Origin: Paludibacteraceae bacterium | GTDB taxonomy: Bacteria > Bacteroidota > Bacteroidia > Bacteroidales > Paludibacteraceae | Direction of reading: 5' to 3' | Assembly: GCA_017391525.1 (NCBI GenBank) | Contig: JAFOYE010000018.1 | Span: forward strand, 1 to 64,000 | DNA: 64,000 nt | Shown here: positions 36,125 to 45,934 of the stretch, piece by piece | Position numbering within the stretch: the stretch's first letter is position 1 | Layout: each line of letters begins with the position of its first letter | The notes under the pieces: generated by a model | What the model was told of the DNA's origin: nothing | The model's database searches: none | Seen by the model: the letters and a program-made list of their open reading frames with translations, nothing else | Program-made: the position numbers and the translations under genes

Positions 36125-38779
36125 TTAGAATAAACTCAATTGATCGGCTACGGGTTTGCTATCCTCAGGAACCTCATTACTGATGGTGAATGGCACATCT
36201 ACCACTGGTGTCTCGGTCTCTTGAATATCTTCATTGCTAGGAGCCGTTTCAGGTGTGTTATCCCCACCTTCGTTCTCATCTCCATTCTCATCCTTAGGAG
36301 TTTCTTCCTCTGGTTCAGGCTCTGGAGTGATGTCCTCTATCTTAGCCACATCCCAGGTCGCAAAACGCTTACCTTTGGCTTTCGCAGATTTAACTTCGAT
36401 GAACTCGGACATCAGTACTTCCATCGTCGCTTTCGTTTCGTCTACAAAGGTGAGTTGGAAGGTAGCTTCTTCTCTATCGGTCAGGATAGTCATCTTGCTA
36501 TCTGCGCTCTCGCCCAACATGTTTTGCGATTTAGCTTGTGCATCCAGTTGGAAGCGCTTACCATAATAATACCCCAAATCTGCATTCCACATGGCGAGAG
36601 ACCATACTTTGTCGCGGTCGAACTTCTCAATGCGCCAGATGTTTTGGTCAAAGTGCGCCGTCAAATCAAAGGTAGTAGTATAGTAGTCACCTGTGGTGGT
36701 GATAACCAAGATGCGATCGTCCTCTACAAACTCTCCTAAGTACATACCTTGTCCATCGTAGTTGAGGCGCAAGACATCTGGATCAAACCATACTTTGCGT
36801 CCGCCTAGGGTGGAGTGGCCCTTCTGCTTGAGGGTGATAGACTTGACATCGTATTTAGTCAACACATTACCGCGTGCGGTACGGCTCTTGATGGCTAGTT
36901 CGCTCAGGTCTTTGATGACTTCGAGTTTCTTGAGGTGTAGGGCAGGTTTGAGCGCTACGCGTATCACCTCCGCTTCGCCATTAGGGTTGGCTGTGAAATA
37001 TGTTACGCGAGAACCTGCTTTGCCTTGGGTGAGATCGTACTCCTTGTCGCGTGCGATACCGGTAACGGCAAAGCGCTTCATGTAGTAGATTCCTCCCTTT
37101 CCATCGCGATAAATAGCATTGTAGATGGTGCGATGGTCGTTCTTGCGGAAGATGTCGATATGGAGGATATCCTTGCCGACATAGATCTTGTCCGCTACTT
37201 TAACAATCTTGTATTTACCATCCTTATGGAAGATAATGATATCGTCAATATTGGAGCAGTTGAATAAGAACTCATCCTTCTTCAAGGATGTACCGATAAA
37301 GCCATCTTCGCGGTTGATATACAACTTCTCGTTGGCCTCTACAACAGTCTTGATATTGATATTAGCAAAGTTACGCACCTCTGTACGGCGTGGGTACTTC
37401 GCTCCATATTTCTCTTTGAGCGAGTCAAACCACGCAATAGTATAATCGGTCAGATTCTTGAGATTCTTAATCGTCGCTTTGATCTTTTTCTCCAGATCTT
37501 TCATCAGCTCATCCGCTTTCTTGGCGTCAAAGCGAGTGATACGAATCATTCGAATCTCAAACAATCGCTCTATATCCTCTCGGCGCACTTCGCGCACGAG
37601 TTTTTCTTTCCAAGGATCAAGGGCTTTGTCCACAAACGCGATGAGCTTCTCCTTGTCAGGAGCATTCTCGTATCCCTCTTCCTTGTATATACGGTTCTCA
37701 ATGAAGATCTTCTCTAGCGAAGTGAAGAAGTATTGCTCCTCTAACTCACCTTTGAGAATCTCCAACTCCCATTTGAGCAAGGATTTGGTATGCTCTACTG
37801 ACATACGCAACAACTCGCTTACGCTGGTAAAGACAGGTTTCTTATCTTGCACCACACAGCAGTTAGGCGAGATGTTGATTTCGCAATCGGTAAAGGCGTA
37901 GAGTGCGTCTATCGTTTTGTCAGACGAACTACCGGGTGCCAGTTGTACTTCGATACGCGCTTCCTCGGCAGTAAAATCGTCCACTTTGCGGATCTTGATC
38001 TTGCCTTTTTGTACAGCACGAGTGATGGTCTCGATGATCTTGGAGGTGGTTGTGCCGTAAGGAATCTCCGTGATGATAAGCGTCTTATTATCATCGGACT
38101 TTTGGATTTTAGCACGAATACGGATGGCGCCACCTCTTTCGCCATCGTTGTATTTGCTGACATCTATCTCGCCGCCCGTTGGGAAATCAGGATAGAGTTG
38201 GAACTCCTCGCCACGCAAATGGGCGAGTGCTGCGTCGCAGATCTCGCAGAAGTTATGGGGGAGGATCTTAGAGTTAAGACCTACCGCAATACCTTCTACA
38301 CCTTGTGCCAATAGGAGTGGGAACTTAACGGGTAGGTTGATAGGCTCTTTCTTGCGTCCGTCATAGGACATCATCCAATGGGTAGTCTTAGGGTTGAAGA
38401 CGGTTTCAAGTGCAAACTTGCTGAGTCGAGCCTCTATGTAACGAGGTGCTGCGGCACCATCACCTGTGAGAACATTACCCCAGTTACCTTGGCAATCGAT
38501 GAGGAGATTCTTTTGTCCCAATTGCACGAGCGCATCGCCAATACTAGCGTCACCATGAGGGTGATACTGCATGGTTTGTCCAACGAGATTGGCTACTTTG
38601 TTCAGTTTACCGTCATCCACCATCTTCATCGCATGGAGTATACGACGTTGCACAGGCTTAAGACCATCCTCGATTGCGGGGACGGCACGCTCTAATATCA
38701 CATACGAAGCATAGTCCAAGAACCAGTCTTGGTACATGCCCGTCAAATGTTGTTTTACAGAGTCCTTCGTTTCGGCCAT
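36125..38779 (-). CDS. parC: Topoisomerase IV subunit A (ParC) with acidic tail ending QLSLF
   Basis: An 884-aa type IIA topoisomerase subunit: the winged-helix domain contains the active tyrosine in AAPRYIEARLSKFA (about 113), followed by tower and coiled-coil parts and a C-terminal DNA-wrapping region. Together with ParE it unlinks replicated chromosomes. The last 70 residues are a disordered Glu/Pro/Thr-rich tail ending ADQLSLF, which equals the consensus sliding-clamp-binding pentapeptide. I choose ParC over GyrA because of the short irregular C-terminal domain; parE is not in the window. Confidence 0.88.
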   Translation of the reverse strand: MAETKDSVKQHLTGMYQDWFLDYASYVILERAVPAIEDGLKPVQRRILHAMKMVDDGKLNKVANLVGQTMQYHPHGDASIGDALVQLGQKNLLIDCQGNWGNVLTGDGAAAPRYIEARLSKFALETVFNPKTTHWMMSYDGRKKEPINLPVKFPLLLAQGVEGIAVGLNSKILPHNFCEICDAALAHLRGEEFQLYPDFPTGGEIDVSKYNDGERGGAIRIRAKIQKSDDNKTLIITEIPYGTTTSKIIETITRAVQKGKIKIRKVDDFTAEEARIEVQLAPGSSSDKTIDALYAFTDCEINISPNCCVVQDKKPVFTSVSELLRMSVEHTKSLLKWELEILKGELEEQYFFTSLEKIFIENRIYKEEGYENAPDKEKLIAFVDKALDPWKEKLVREVRREDIERLFEIRMIRITRFDAKKADELMKDLEKKIKATIKNLKNLTDYTIAWFDSLKEKYGAKYPRRTEVRNFANINIKTVVEANEKLYINREDGFIGTSLKKDEFLFNCSNIDDIIIFHKDGKYKIVKVADKIYVGKDILHIDIFRKNDHRTIYNAIYRDGKGGIYYMKRFAVTGIARDKEYDLTQGKAGSRVTYFTANPNGEAEVIRVALKPALHLKKLEVIKDLSELAIKSRTARGNVLTKYDVKSITLKQKGHSTLGGRKVWFDPDVLRLNYDGQGMYLGEFVEDDRILVITTTGDYYTTTFDLTAHFDQNIWRIEKFDRDKVWSLAMWNADLGYYYGKRFQLDAQAKSQNMLGESADSKMTILTDREEATFQLTFVDETKATMEVLMSEFIEVKSAKAKGKRFATWDVAKIEDITPEPEPEEETPKDENGDENEGGDNTPETAPSNEDIQETETPVVDVPFTISNEVPEDSKPVADQLSLF

Positions 38780-38822
38780 AGCTTTTGACGGCTACTAAAG
38801 AATTAGCACAGAGTACTGTGGA

Positions 38823-38993
38823 TTAATCTTTGAGATATTTGTTGAGGAGAATGTATGTAATAATACCTACAACTTCCAATATTAAACTTACAAAGAGCAA
38901 TACATTGCTTTGTGCTATGAATTGGTAACAAGCTAGGCATCCTACGCCGAGCAATACGATGATTGCTCCTAAATTCTTTAGAAATGTCTTCAT
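38823..38993 (-). CDS. 56-aa two-segment membrane protein
   Basis: A short gene: ATG at 38991-38993, TAA at 38823-38825. The product (MKTFLKNLGAIIVLLGVGCL at the start, NKYLKD at the end) has two hydrophobic segments (about 8-24 and 30-49) joined by a short polar loop. The promoter box CAAAGGTA at 39034-39041 is placed correctly upstream, which supports a real gene. It lies 43 bp upstream of parC and is probably co-transcribed. Function unknown. Confidence 0.75.
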   Translation of the reverse strand: MKTFLKNLGAIIVLLGVGCLACYQFIAQSNVLLFVSLILEVVGIITYILLNKYLKD

Positions 38994-39033
38994 ATTTTTG
39001 TTTCTTAATTTTTACTTTACAAGTAATTCGCTG

Positions 39034-39041
39034 CAAAGGTA
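39034..39041 (-). promoter_or_regulatory. Bacteroidota -7 box (TACCTTTG) for the 56-aa gene and parC
   Basis: TACCTTTGC on the minus strand, 41 bases before the ATG, with a T-rich upstream stretch. Confidence 0.7.
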
Positions 39042-39072
39042 GCACTTTTTTTTTACATATGCAAGCAAATAG

Positions 39073-40143
39073 TTATTTTTTCACTCTCCACATGCCTCCG
39101 GGCATAGATTTGACGATGTCTTGCAGTTCCATCATAACCAATTCTGCCACAACAATATTATACCCCATCTGCGTTTCTAATACCAATTGGTTGACGTGCA
39201 ACCCTTCCTCTGCTTCCTGCAATAGATCGTACAAACGTTGTTGTGATTCGCTCAAATCACATAGCAATTGCACCATTGTGGTCTGCGTGGATCGTTTCTC
39301 CTCATATTCCCATTGCATACCCTTAATCAAATCCTCCGCATTTTCAATCATTTGAGCTTTGTTGCGTTTGATGAGATCGTTGCAGCCTGCGCTACATTCA
39401 TCATTTATTCGTCCAGGCATAGCAAAAACATCGCGTCCATAATCCACTGCCATATCTGCTGTAATCAGCGAACCACCTTTCTTTTTGGATTCAACGACCA
39501 CTACTGCATCTGATAATCCCGCTACTATCCTATTGCGAGCCACAAAATTGAAACGCTCAGGTTCCGTCCCACAGGTATATTCAGTCACGATACCACCTTT
39601 ATCCAAGGCTTGAACGGCTACATTGCGGTGAACCGCAGGATAAATCCTGTCCAATCCATGAGCAGGGACGATGATCGTCGGTATACCTGCCTCAATAGCA
39701 GCTCTATGAGCCACTACGTCGATTCCATAGGCCAATCCACTCACAATCGTCAAGTCCGCTACCTGATTGGCCAAATCCAAGACCAGATGTCTGCACCAAT
39801 CTTTGCCGCGTTCTGAAGGCATACGGGTGCCAACGACACTCACCATATGCTTGGCGTTCATATCCACATTGCCTTTGGAATACAACATAAGAGGAGCATC
39901 TACACATTGTGCTAAACGATAGGGATAGTTCTCGTCCTTGTAAAAGTAAGTACCTATCTGGTGCTTCTCTATAAAATCCAACTCCTTGCGTGCATGCTCC
40001 ATGGCTTCCTGACTGACCATCTCCCCAAAACGAGACACAACCTCTGTGGCACTACCATAGCGATCCAACAAAGTACGCACTTGCCTTGGACGAGTCTTGT
40101 TAGCCCAAGTCAAGGCAATTCTATTTAGCCATTCTTCATGCAT
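39073..40143 (-). CDS. dprA: DNA-processing protein DprA
   Basis: A 356-aa protein: Rossmann-type DprA core with VSVVGTRMPSERG (about 101), VSGLAYGIDVVAHRAAI (about 137), GGSLITADMAVDYGRDVFAMPG (about 227) and a C-terminal winged-helix (about 300-350). DprA loads RecA on incoming single strands during transformation. It overlaps vanZ by 8 bp in the upp-vanZ-dprA operon. Confidence 0.93.
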   Translation of the reverse strand: MHEEWLNRIALTWANKTRPRQVRTLLDRYGSATEVVSRFGEMVSQEAMEHARKELDFIEKHQIGTYFYKDENYPYRLAQCVDAPLMLYSKGNVDMNAKHMVSVVGTRMPSERGKDWCRHLVLDLANQVADLTIVSGLAYGIDVVAHRAAIEAGIPTIIVPAHGLDRIYPAVHRNVAVQALDKGGIVTEYTCGTEPERFNFVARNRIVAGLSDAVVVVESKKKGGSLITADMAVDYGRDVFAMPGRINDECSAGCNDLIKRNKAQMIENAEDLIKGMQWEYEEKRSTQTTMVQLLCDLSESQQRLYDLLQEAEEGLHVNQLVLETQMGYNIVVAELVMMELQDIVKSMPGGMWRVKK

Positions 40144-40513
40144 GTCTGTTTTTGCATAATTGATTGATAATCATCATCAATCCAACACCTACGATCACTC
40201 CTATACAATCCGCCAGCCAGTCCATCCATTCGCCACTACGAGGAGCAAACCATAGCTCTTGTACTATCTCAATAATACCGCCATACACCATAGGAACAAC
40301 CAGCGCAATCAACCATAATAGTCCCCCACGCATCTTCAGCCCTATGCTATCCCAACATATGGCTATACCCAAAATAGCATACATCAAACAATGTACCCAT
40401 TTATCGACTCCAGCGATACTAGGCAGACTGATACCTGGATCACGCACCAAACTGACATAGAGTATCCCTATGCCAACGACTATACTTTTCCAATATCCCC
40501 CAATCAATAGCAT
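40136..40513 (-). CDS. VanZ-like membrane protein
   Basis: A 125-aa protein with four membrane segments and the VanZ motif VDKWVHCLMYAILG (about 36) and EIVQ..W..RSGEWMDWLADCIGVIVG (about 82). Function of stand-alone VanZ proteins is unclear. It is 9 bp after upp. Confidence 0.82.
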   Translation of the reverse strand: MLLIGGYWKSIVVGIGILYVSLVRDPGISLPSIAGVDKWVHCLMYAILGIAICWDSIGLKMRGGLLWLIALVVPMVYGGIIEIVQELWFAPRSGEWMDWLADCIGVIVGVGLMMIINQLCKNRHA

Positions 40514-40522
40514 AAATAGTGC

Positions 40523-41185
40523 TTAAAGTTTGCCACCAAAGCACAAATCACCTGCGTCGCCTAAGCCCGGAACAATATACTTGTGAGGATTGAGTATCGG
40601 GTCAATCACAGCGCACCATAGTGTGCAATCTGCTGGCATCGTAGCTTGTAAATGCTCAATGGCTTGTGGAGTAGCAAAAGCGCACACTAGATGTGTGCTA
40701 GATGGCTTGCCATGGCTCAGTAGAGCTTTGTATGCAATCTCCATAGACATACCTGTTGCCAACATGGGGTCAACTAATATCAGCGTCTTATTTTCCAACG
40801 AAGGAGCGGCCAAGTATTCAGATACGATCTCCAGTTTCACTTCACCATTCTCGTCGGCTTCCTCCTTGCGATATGCACTGACAAAAGCGTTTTCTGCATG
40901 GTCAAACATATTCAAAAAACCTTGATGCAAAGGCAATCCTGCACGCAAGATCGTTCCTAATACCACTTTGTCTTGAGGTACTTCTACTTCTGCCACTGCC
41001 AATGGTGTCTGTACTTGCTCTACGGCGTAAGTCAGTTTCTTACTAATCTCAATGGCCATGATCTCTCCTATACGTTCGATATTGCGACGGAAGCGCATGC
41101 TATCCTTTTGAATATCCACTGAACGCATTTCTTTGAGGTACTGATTGAGCAAAGATGGCTGCTCAGATAAATTGATAACTATCAT
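40523..41185 (-). CDS. upp: Uracil phosphoribosyltransferase
   Basis: A 220-aa enzyme with the PRPP loop DPMLATGMSMEIAY (about 134) and the C-terminal uracil-binding segment VPGLGDAGDLCFG. It salvages uracil to UMP. First gene of the operon; promoter at 41211. Confidence 0.94.
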   Translation of the reverse strand: MIVINLSEQPSLLNQYLKEMRSVDIQKDSMRFRRNIERIGEIMAIEISKKLTYAVEQVQTPLAVAEVEVPQDKVVLGTILRAGLPLHQGFLNMFDHAENAFVSAYRKEEADENGEVKLEIVSEYLAAPSLENKTLILVDPMLATGMSMEIAYKALLSHGKPSSTHLVCAFATPQAIEHLQATMPADCTLWCAVIDPILNPHKYIVPGLGDAGDLCFGGKL

Positions 41186-41210
41186 ATGATATTAGTTTAT
41201 TAAAATCATG

Positions 41211-41218
41211 CAAAAGTA
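41211..41218 (-). promoter_or_regulatory. Bacteroidota -7 box (TACTTTTG) for upp
   Basis: TACTTTTGC on the minus strand, 26 bases before the upp start, with a long T-run behind it. Divergent from the box at 41283. Confidence 0.65.
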
Positions 41219-41282
41219 CTATTTTTTTTTGATACTCACAAATATTCATTCTATTTTGCTTGCAGATATGCTTTTTTTGTAG

Positions 41283-41290
41283 TATCTTTG
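41283..41290 (+). promoter_or_regulatory. Bacteroidota -7 box (TATCTTTG) for the DUF5063 operon
   Basis: TATCTTTGC 19 bases before the ATG of the DUF5063 gene, preceded by TTTTTTTG. Confidence 0.65.
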
Positions 41291-41308
41291 CAGCAAAATT
41301 AGGTTTGT

Positions 41309-41833
41309 ATGGAAAACTCTAACACACACTTAGTCTATCAGCAACCTGCCATTGAGTTTGTGACCGTGGCGGTGCAACTATGCATATATCTGGAGAAAGT
41401 ATCCGAATACGAGAGAGAAGAGTTTCTAGATAAGATGTTGAGTATCTTGCCATTGCTCTATCTCAAAGCGCGTTTGGTGCCTAAATCCGACTTGGAGTTG
41501 GACGGCTATACCGAACGATTTGTCACCGAGCAAGAATACGAGGAAGTGCGTCAAGCGATTGCCACCCAACTAGGCTCTGACGACACCTACCTTGAAGTTT
41601 ATATGGAAGATATGCGTTATTCTGATGAACCAATCACAGCCTTCATCTCGGAGAATATCGCGGATATCTACCAAGAGATGAAGGACCTAGCATGCAACTA
41701 CCAAACCCAAAACGAAAGCGTCATGAATGATGCGCTAGTGGCTTGTCTAGAGGCTTTTGAACAACATTGGGGACAGAAACTACTCAATGTCCTTCGTCCA
41801 TTACACGCTATAACATTGAGTAACGATGACTAA
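41309..41833 (+). CDS. DUF5063 protein
   Basis: A 174-aa, all-helical, acidic protein of the DUF5063 family (VTVAVQLCIYLE, LPLLYLKARLV, ISENIADIYQEMKDLACNYQ). Function unknown. In Bacteroidales it commonly precedes an RNase D-like gene, as here, with an 8-bp overlap. Confidence 0.8.
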   Translation: MENSNTHLVYQQPAIEFVTVAVQLCIYLEKVSEYEREEFLDKMLSILPLLYLKARLVPKSDLELDGYTERFVTEQEYEEVRQAIATQLGSDDTYLEVYMEDMRYSDEPITAFISENIADIYQEMKDLACNYQTQNESVMNDALVACLEAFEQHWGQKLLNVLRPLHAITLSNDD

Positions 41834-42548
41834 TCTGAAGCCAAATACTTTTCCTGCTCATATTGATAAGACAGCCATCCAAGAGCTGCCTCTCACCTAT
41901 TTTGAGGGGGAGGTTATTGTGGTGGATCACCCTGAGCAGGTGGCTGAAGCTGCGGCATACCTCAATCAGTTTACCATCTTGGGCGTAGATACAGAGGCTA
42001 GACCATCCTTCAAAAGAGGGGTGCATTATCCAACTGCTTTGGTGCAAATAGCCACCGAGGAGCGCTGCTATCTCTTCCGCCTTACACACGTCGGTTTGCC
42101 CGTTGAAATCGCGCAAATCTTTGCCAATCCCGCTATCTGCAAGGTGGGTCTGGCCTTCAAGGATGATATCAATGGTCTTCGCCGCAGACGCGATTTTAAA
42201 CCAACCAATTGCATTGATTTGCAGTCTCTAGTATGTAGGTATGGAATTATGGATTTGGGCCTGCAGAAGATATTTGCCATTGTCTTTGGTAAGAAAATCA
42301 GCAAGGCGCAACAGCTGACCAATTGGGAAAACTCGCATCTCACTCCAGAACAAGCTCGTTATGCCTCTACCGATGCTTGGGCGACCTTACTTATTTATCT
42401 TGTTTTGAAGGAAACCAAACCTCTAAGCAAGAAGCAAGTAGAAACCCTCAAACTTGCAGAAAAGCAAGCTCAGTTCCAACGCCAACAGGAGGCATTAGCC
42501 CGTAAGGCGCAAGCTCAGGCTCAGCAACAAGCTCCGGCTAATGAATAA
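41826..42548 (+). CDS. RNase D-like 3'-5' exonuclease
   Basis: A 240-aa DEDD-family exonuclease: exo I VDTEARPSF (about 55), exo II KVGLAFKDDINGL (about 107) and exo III YASTDAWATL (about 179; Tyr..Asp, so DEDDy). No HRDC domain follows; instead there is a Gln/Ala-rich coiled tail (about 205-240). Substrate RNA or DNA not known. Overlaps both neighbours by 8 bp. Confidence 0.87.
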   Translation: MTNLKPNTFPAHIDKTAIQELPLTYFEGEVIVVDHPEQVAEAAAYLNQFTILGVDTEARPSFKRGVHYPTALVQIATEERCYLFRLTHVGLPVEIAQIFANPAICKVGLAFKDDINGLRRRRDFKPTNCIDLQSLVCRYGIMDLGLQKIFAIVFGKKISKAQQLTNWENSHLTPEQARYASTDAWATLLIYLVLKETKPLSKKQVETLKLAEKQAQFQRQQEALARKAQAQAQQQAPANE

Positions 42549-43485
42549 GATCATCCGTATTATTCTTCTACTCCTACTTCCTTCTTTGCATCTCTTGGCA
42601 GAGAAGTCCTCTTTGCGTATTGTGTCCTACAATGTGGAGAATCTCTTTGATACGCAGCATGATACGCTCAAAAATGATTTTTCTTATATGCCAGATGGAA
42701 TGCATCATTGGTCCTATTATCGATATAAGACGAAGGTTAATCGGATAGCACAAGTGCTGGTAAATATAGGAGGGTGGGAGAGTGTTCCCCTAGTGGGGTT
42801 ATGCGAAGTGGAAAATGCGAAATGCCTCGGTAAATTGTGTTATTTTTTGCGGTGCTACAACTACCAGTTTGTGCATTATGATAGCGCAGATGAACGAGGG
42901 GTGGATGTAGCGTTATTATATGATTCTACCCGCATTCAGATACTAGATAGTAAACCATTGCACGTATCTTTAGAAGGAGATGCTACGCGTGATATATTAT
43001 ATGTGTCGGCTCTGTACCAGCAGCAAGATACTATTCATACCTTGGTATGCCATCTGCCCTCGCAACTAGGTGGCACTGTGGAAACAGCATGGAAACGCCA
43101 ACGCACCAAACAAGTCATACAAAACCAAATAGACAGTATTCTGATGCATCAGCCTGATGCAAAAATAGTTGTAATGGGAGACATGAATACCCTCCCTAAG
43201 GATGACTTGAGCAAGATGTACAATATGATGCTTCCAATTCAAAAATCAGGTCAAGGGACGCATAAATACCAAGGTATATGGACTTGTCTAGACCAGTTTT
43301 ATGTTTCGCCTTCTATTGCGTCTAGGTCTGTTGCTAGTATCTTTTCTCCCCAATGGTTATTGGAGGAAGATACGAAATATTTGGACTATAAACCGCGTCG
43401 TACGTATATTGGATATAGGTATAATGATGGTTATTCTGACCACTTGCCCATAGTCTTACATATTCAATTGGATAATAAAGAATGA
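42541..43485 (+). CDS. Secreted endonuclease/exonuclease/phosphatase family protein
   Basis: A 314-aa protein with a signal peptide (1-20, ending LLAE) and an EEP fold: YNVENLFD (about 30), GLCEVENAK, VVMGDMNTLPKDD (about 219) and SDHLPIVLHI at the end, carrying the metal and catalytic residues. It is related to exported Bacteroidota DNase/phosphatase proteins; substrate unknown. Its stop codon lies inside the terminator stem. Confidence 0.87.
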   Translation: MNKIIRIILLLLLPSLHLLAEKSSLRIVSYNVENLFDTQHDTLKNDFSYMPDGMHHWSYYRYKTKVNRIAQVLVNIGGWESVPLVGLCEVENAKCLGKLCYFLRCYNYQFVHYDSADERGVDVALLYDSTRIQILDSKPLHVSLEGDATRDILYVSALYQQQDTIHTLVCHLPSQLGGTVETAWKRQRTKQVIQNQIDSILMHQPDAKIVVMGDMNTLPKDDLSKMYNMMLPIQKSGQGTHKYQGIWTCLDQFYVSPSIASRSVASIFSPQWLLEEDTKYLDYKPRRTYIGYRYNDGYSDHLPIVLHIQLDNKE

Positions 43486-43512
43486 GACTACCGTCTGGTA
43501 GCCTCATTCTTT
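43477..43512. terminator. Intrinsic terminator, bidirectional
   Basis: A long stem (aaagaatgag ctacc / ggtag ctcattcttt) with a gtct loop, between the convergent EEP and GHL10 genes. Confidence 0.9.
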
Positions 43513-43533
43513 ATGTATGTATTCCAAATAGGA

Positions 43534-45924
43534 TTAGAGAATAATCTTAGCTTGGTTTTTACCTTGTATAATGATGAATACACCATGTTGATTGGTTGGC
43601 AATTCATTACCTACAAAGCGACCCATAATATCGTACACTTCGATGGTTTCATTGAGTTGGATATCTTCCACAGCAGATGAGTTCTTCTTCCAGAATGCGT
43701 ACAATGTACCTTCCCATCCTGCAGGAATCTCGGTGATCTTTTGTCCACGAGTAGTTTTTACACTACGCCAGCAGTCAAAGTCATAACCTTGTTTATGAGG
43801 GATAGGCAATACATAACGCTCAGTTACGTAGGTAGGAAGATCTACATCCACTGTACCACCATCCAATTCCCAATAGATAGATACCTTAGGCTCGTATACC
43901 TCGTTGCCCTCGTAGTATGCAGCAGCATGCTCTACACCAAAGCGGTCGTAGCTGTAGATAGCAACAGTCAGTTTGCTGAGGTCACCCCAACCGTCCATAC
44001 GGCAGCTCTTGCCGTATACTACAGCTTTGAGATATTGTGGAGCAGGAGTATTAGAGGTATTGGTATTACCACTATTGCCTCCGTTATCGCCACCTGTATT
44101 GCCACCATTATCGCCAGAACCAGTATCTTCGCCTAGGTAGGCAGGTCCCCATGCAGATGGTTGACCAGCTGTAGAGAAGTCGGCTGTGTATGGCCAACCT
44201 GCATATTGTGTTTGGAGGAAGAAGGCTGCCACAGCGTAACGCCATGATGCTTGTGTCAAGTCGTCGGTCAATTCTGGTACACTACCACTACCAATAGCAG
44301 TACCCTTTTGAGCGTTTTGTACCTTTACGATATAGTCCTTCAACCATTTCCAATCTGCTTTGCCAAAGACGGTAGTCAAGTGAGCAGAACCCAATGTACC
44401 ACAAATCTTTTGACATGGAGTAGTACCGGTTACTGCATTGATCTCGCTCAAGGTACCCAAACCACTCAAACCAGCTGCGGTCTTAAAGCTTGCCCACAAC
44501 TCCTCTTGAGTAGGAACAGTAGCTGCTGCGGCATTGTTCTTTGCTGCCATACCTTTGCTACCACGTGGGTATACATATATGGTAAAACGCTCAGCAGTAG
44601 GGTGATCCCAACTGAGTACGGTATCCTTAACGGTTACGTTAGTAGGAGCTGCCAATTTGGTTTTAGATTTCCAATCCATAGCTGGTGGCAGCGCTTTGTA
44701 CTGGAAGTGTGACTCGCGAATAGCGTTACGCAAAATGATAGCGTCAGATGTACTAAAGAACACAGAACCGGTATAACCAGAAGATAAGTTAGCGCGGTTA
44801 GCATCAATCTGTGCTTGAATCTCTTTAACACCATCATCATATCCTGGCATCTCAGATGGATCTACTGCATAGCAAGCACCTTGTGATGCAAAGAAGTGTA
44901 CCTTCTGACCATTAGGTAATTTGTTTGAAAAATTCTCACACACTTTCTTAGCCCACCAGTTGCAGAGGACGTCGTAGTCTGTCTTTGCAATTTTGGTAGA
45001 CCAATAGATCTGTGGGTTGAGGTAGTCTACCCAACCTTTTTTGGCCCATTCTACAGGGTTGCAATAGAGATAGTCATATGATTCCATTGCGCTGATACCA
45101 GCTGGCAAACTGATGCCGTAGTATACGCCTGCAGGAGCTCTGTTGCTCCAGCTACCTGGGGTACCCATACCAAAGCGTACCCATGGTTTGGTTTTTTGCA
45201 AATCACGATAGAGTCTATGTATCACAGAGTCTACATTAGCGCGGCGCCAGTCATCAACATAGCTATTGTCTTTATCGGCGTCAGTCACCTTGTAGAGGTG
45301 TTTAGAACGAGAGTCAGCATCCTCTGAGTTGGTACCACCGTAAGCGTAGAAATAGTCATCCATCAAGATTCCATCGATATCGTAGTTGTTCACGATCTCC
45401 ATCATCACTTTATGCACATAGTCACGAGCCTCAGGATAACCTGGGTCGATGATTTGACCAGAGAAAGATGAGTTGTTGTACTTGATGATCCATTGTCCTG
45501 CGTTTTTCCATACAGGATCATCTGTGCTCAATGTCCCTGAACTAGTCACGCGGAATGGGTTTATCCATACGTGCAACTCGAGACCACGTTTGTGAGCCTC
45601 TTGGATGGCAAATTCCAATGGGTCATAACCTGGGTCTTGGCCGCGAGTACCAGTCAAGCACTCTGCCCATGGCTCGTAAGAAGATTTGTAGATAGCATCG
45701 CTAAAAGAGCGTACTTGCAAGCAGACTGCATTGTGGTTACCGGCCACCAATGCATCGAATTTTTGTTGCAATTCCACTTTTTGTGCTTCAGGTGTTTTTT
45801 GCTTTGGCCAGTCGATACTAAAACCAGTTGTCATCCAAGATGCACGAAACTCGTGCTTTGGATTGGCATACAAGGTGCTAACACCCATTGCCAATGCGAA
45901 AAGGAAAAGAAAAATCTTTTTCAT
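43534..45924 (-). CDS. Secreted GHL10 (DUF187) glycosidase-like protein, paralogue 1
   Basis: A 796-aa protein: signal peptide (1-20), a GHL10/family-10-like TIM barrel (about 25-385; LQVRSFSDAIY, HVWINPFR, DDYFYAYGG), then a fibronectin-III-like part, a roughly 130-residue module (EELW...AWGPAY, about 470-595) placed inside it, a Gly/Asn linker, an InlB/Flg_new repeat and a C-terminal tail (VYDIMGRFVG...) like Bacteroidota sorting tails. Relative DigH of E. coli cleaves denuded peptidoglycan glycan strands. The module sits elsewhere in the two paralogues. Confidence 0.85.
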   Translation of the reverse strand: MKKIFLFLFALAMGVSTLYANPKHEFRASWMTTGFSIDWPKQKTPEAQKVELQQKFDALVAGNHNAVCLQVRSFSDAIYKSSYEPWAECLTGTRGQDPGYDPLEFAIQEAHKRGLELHVWINPFRVTSSGTLSTDDPVWKNAGQWIIKYNNSSFSGQIIDPGYPEARDYVHKVMMEIVNNYDIDGILMDDYFYAYGGTNSEDADSRSKHLYKVTDADKDNSYVDDWRRANVDSVIHRLYRDLQKTKPWVRFGMGTPGSWSNRAPAGVYYGISLPAGISAMESYDYLYCNPVEWAKKGWVDYLNPQIYWSTKIAKTDYDVLCNWWAKKVCENFSNKLPNGQKVHFFASQGACYAVDPSEMPGYDDGVKEIQAQIDANRANLSSGYTGSVFFSTSDAIILRNAIRESHFQYKALPPAMDWKSKTKLAAPTNVTVKDTVLSWDHPTAERFTIYVYPRGSKGMAAKNNAAAATVPTQEELWASFKTAAGLSGLGTLSEINAVTGTTPCQKICGTLGSAHLTTVFGKADWKWLKDYIVKVQNAQKGTAIGSGSVPELTDDLTQASWRYAVAAFFLQTQYAGWPYTADFSTAGQPSAWGPAYLGEDTGSGDNGGNTGGDNGGNSGNTNTSNTPAPQYLKAVVYGKSCRMDGWGDLSKLTVAIYSYDRFGVEHAAAYYEGNEVYEPKVSIYWELDGGTVDVDLPTYVTERYVLPIPHKQGYDFDCWRSVKTTRGQKITEIPAGWEGTLYAFWKKNSSAVEDIQLNETIEVYDIMGRFVGNELPTNQHGVFIIIQGKNQAKIIL

Positions 45925-45934
45925 GTTTGATAAA

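Noticed and set aside
36140..38314. Several long plus-strand frames opposite parC
   Set aside because: Shadows caused by codon bias of the real gene.
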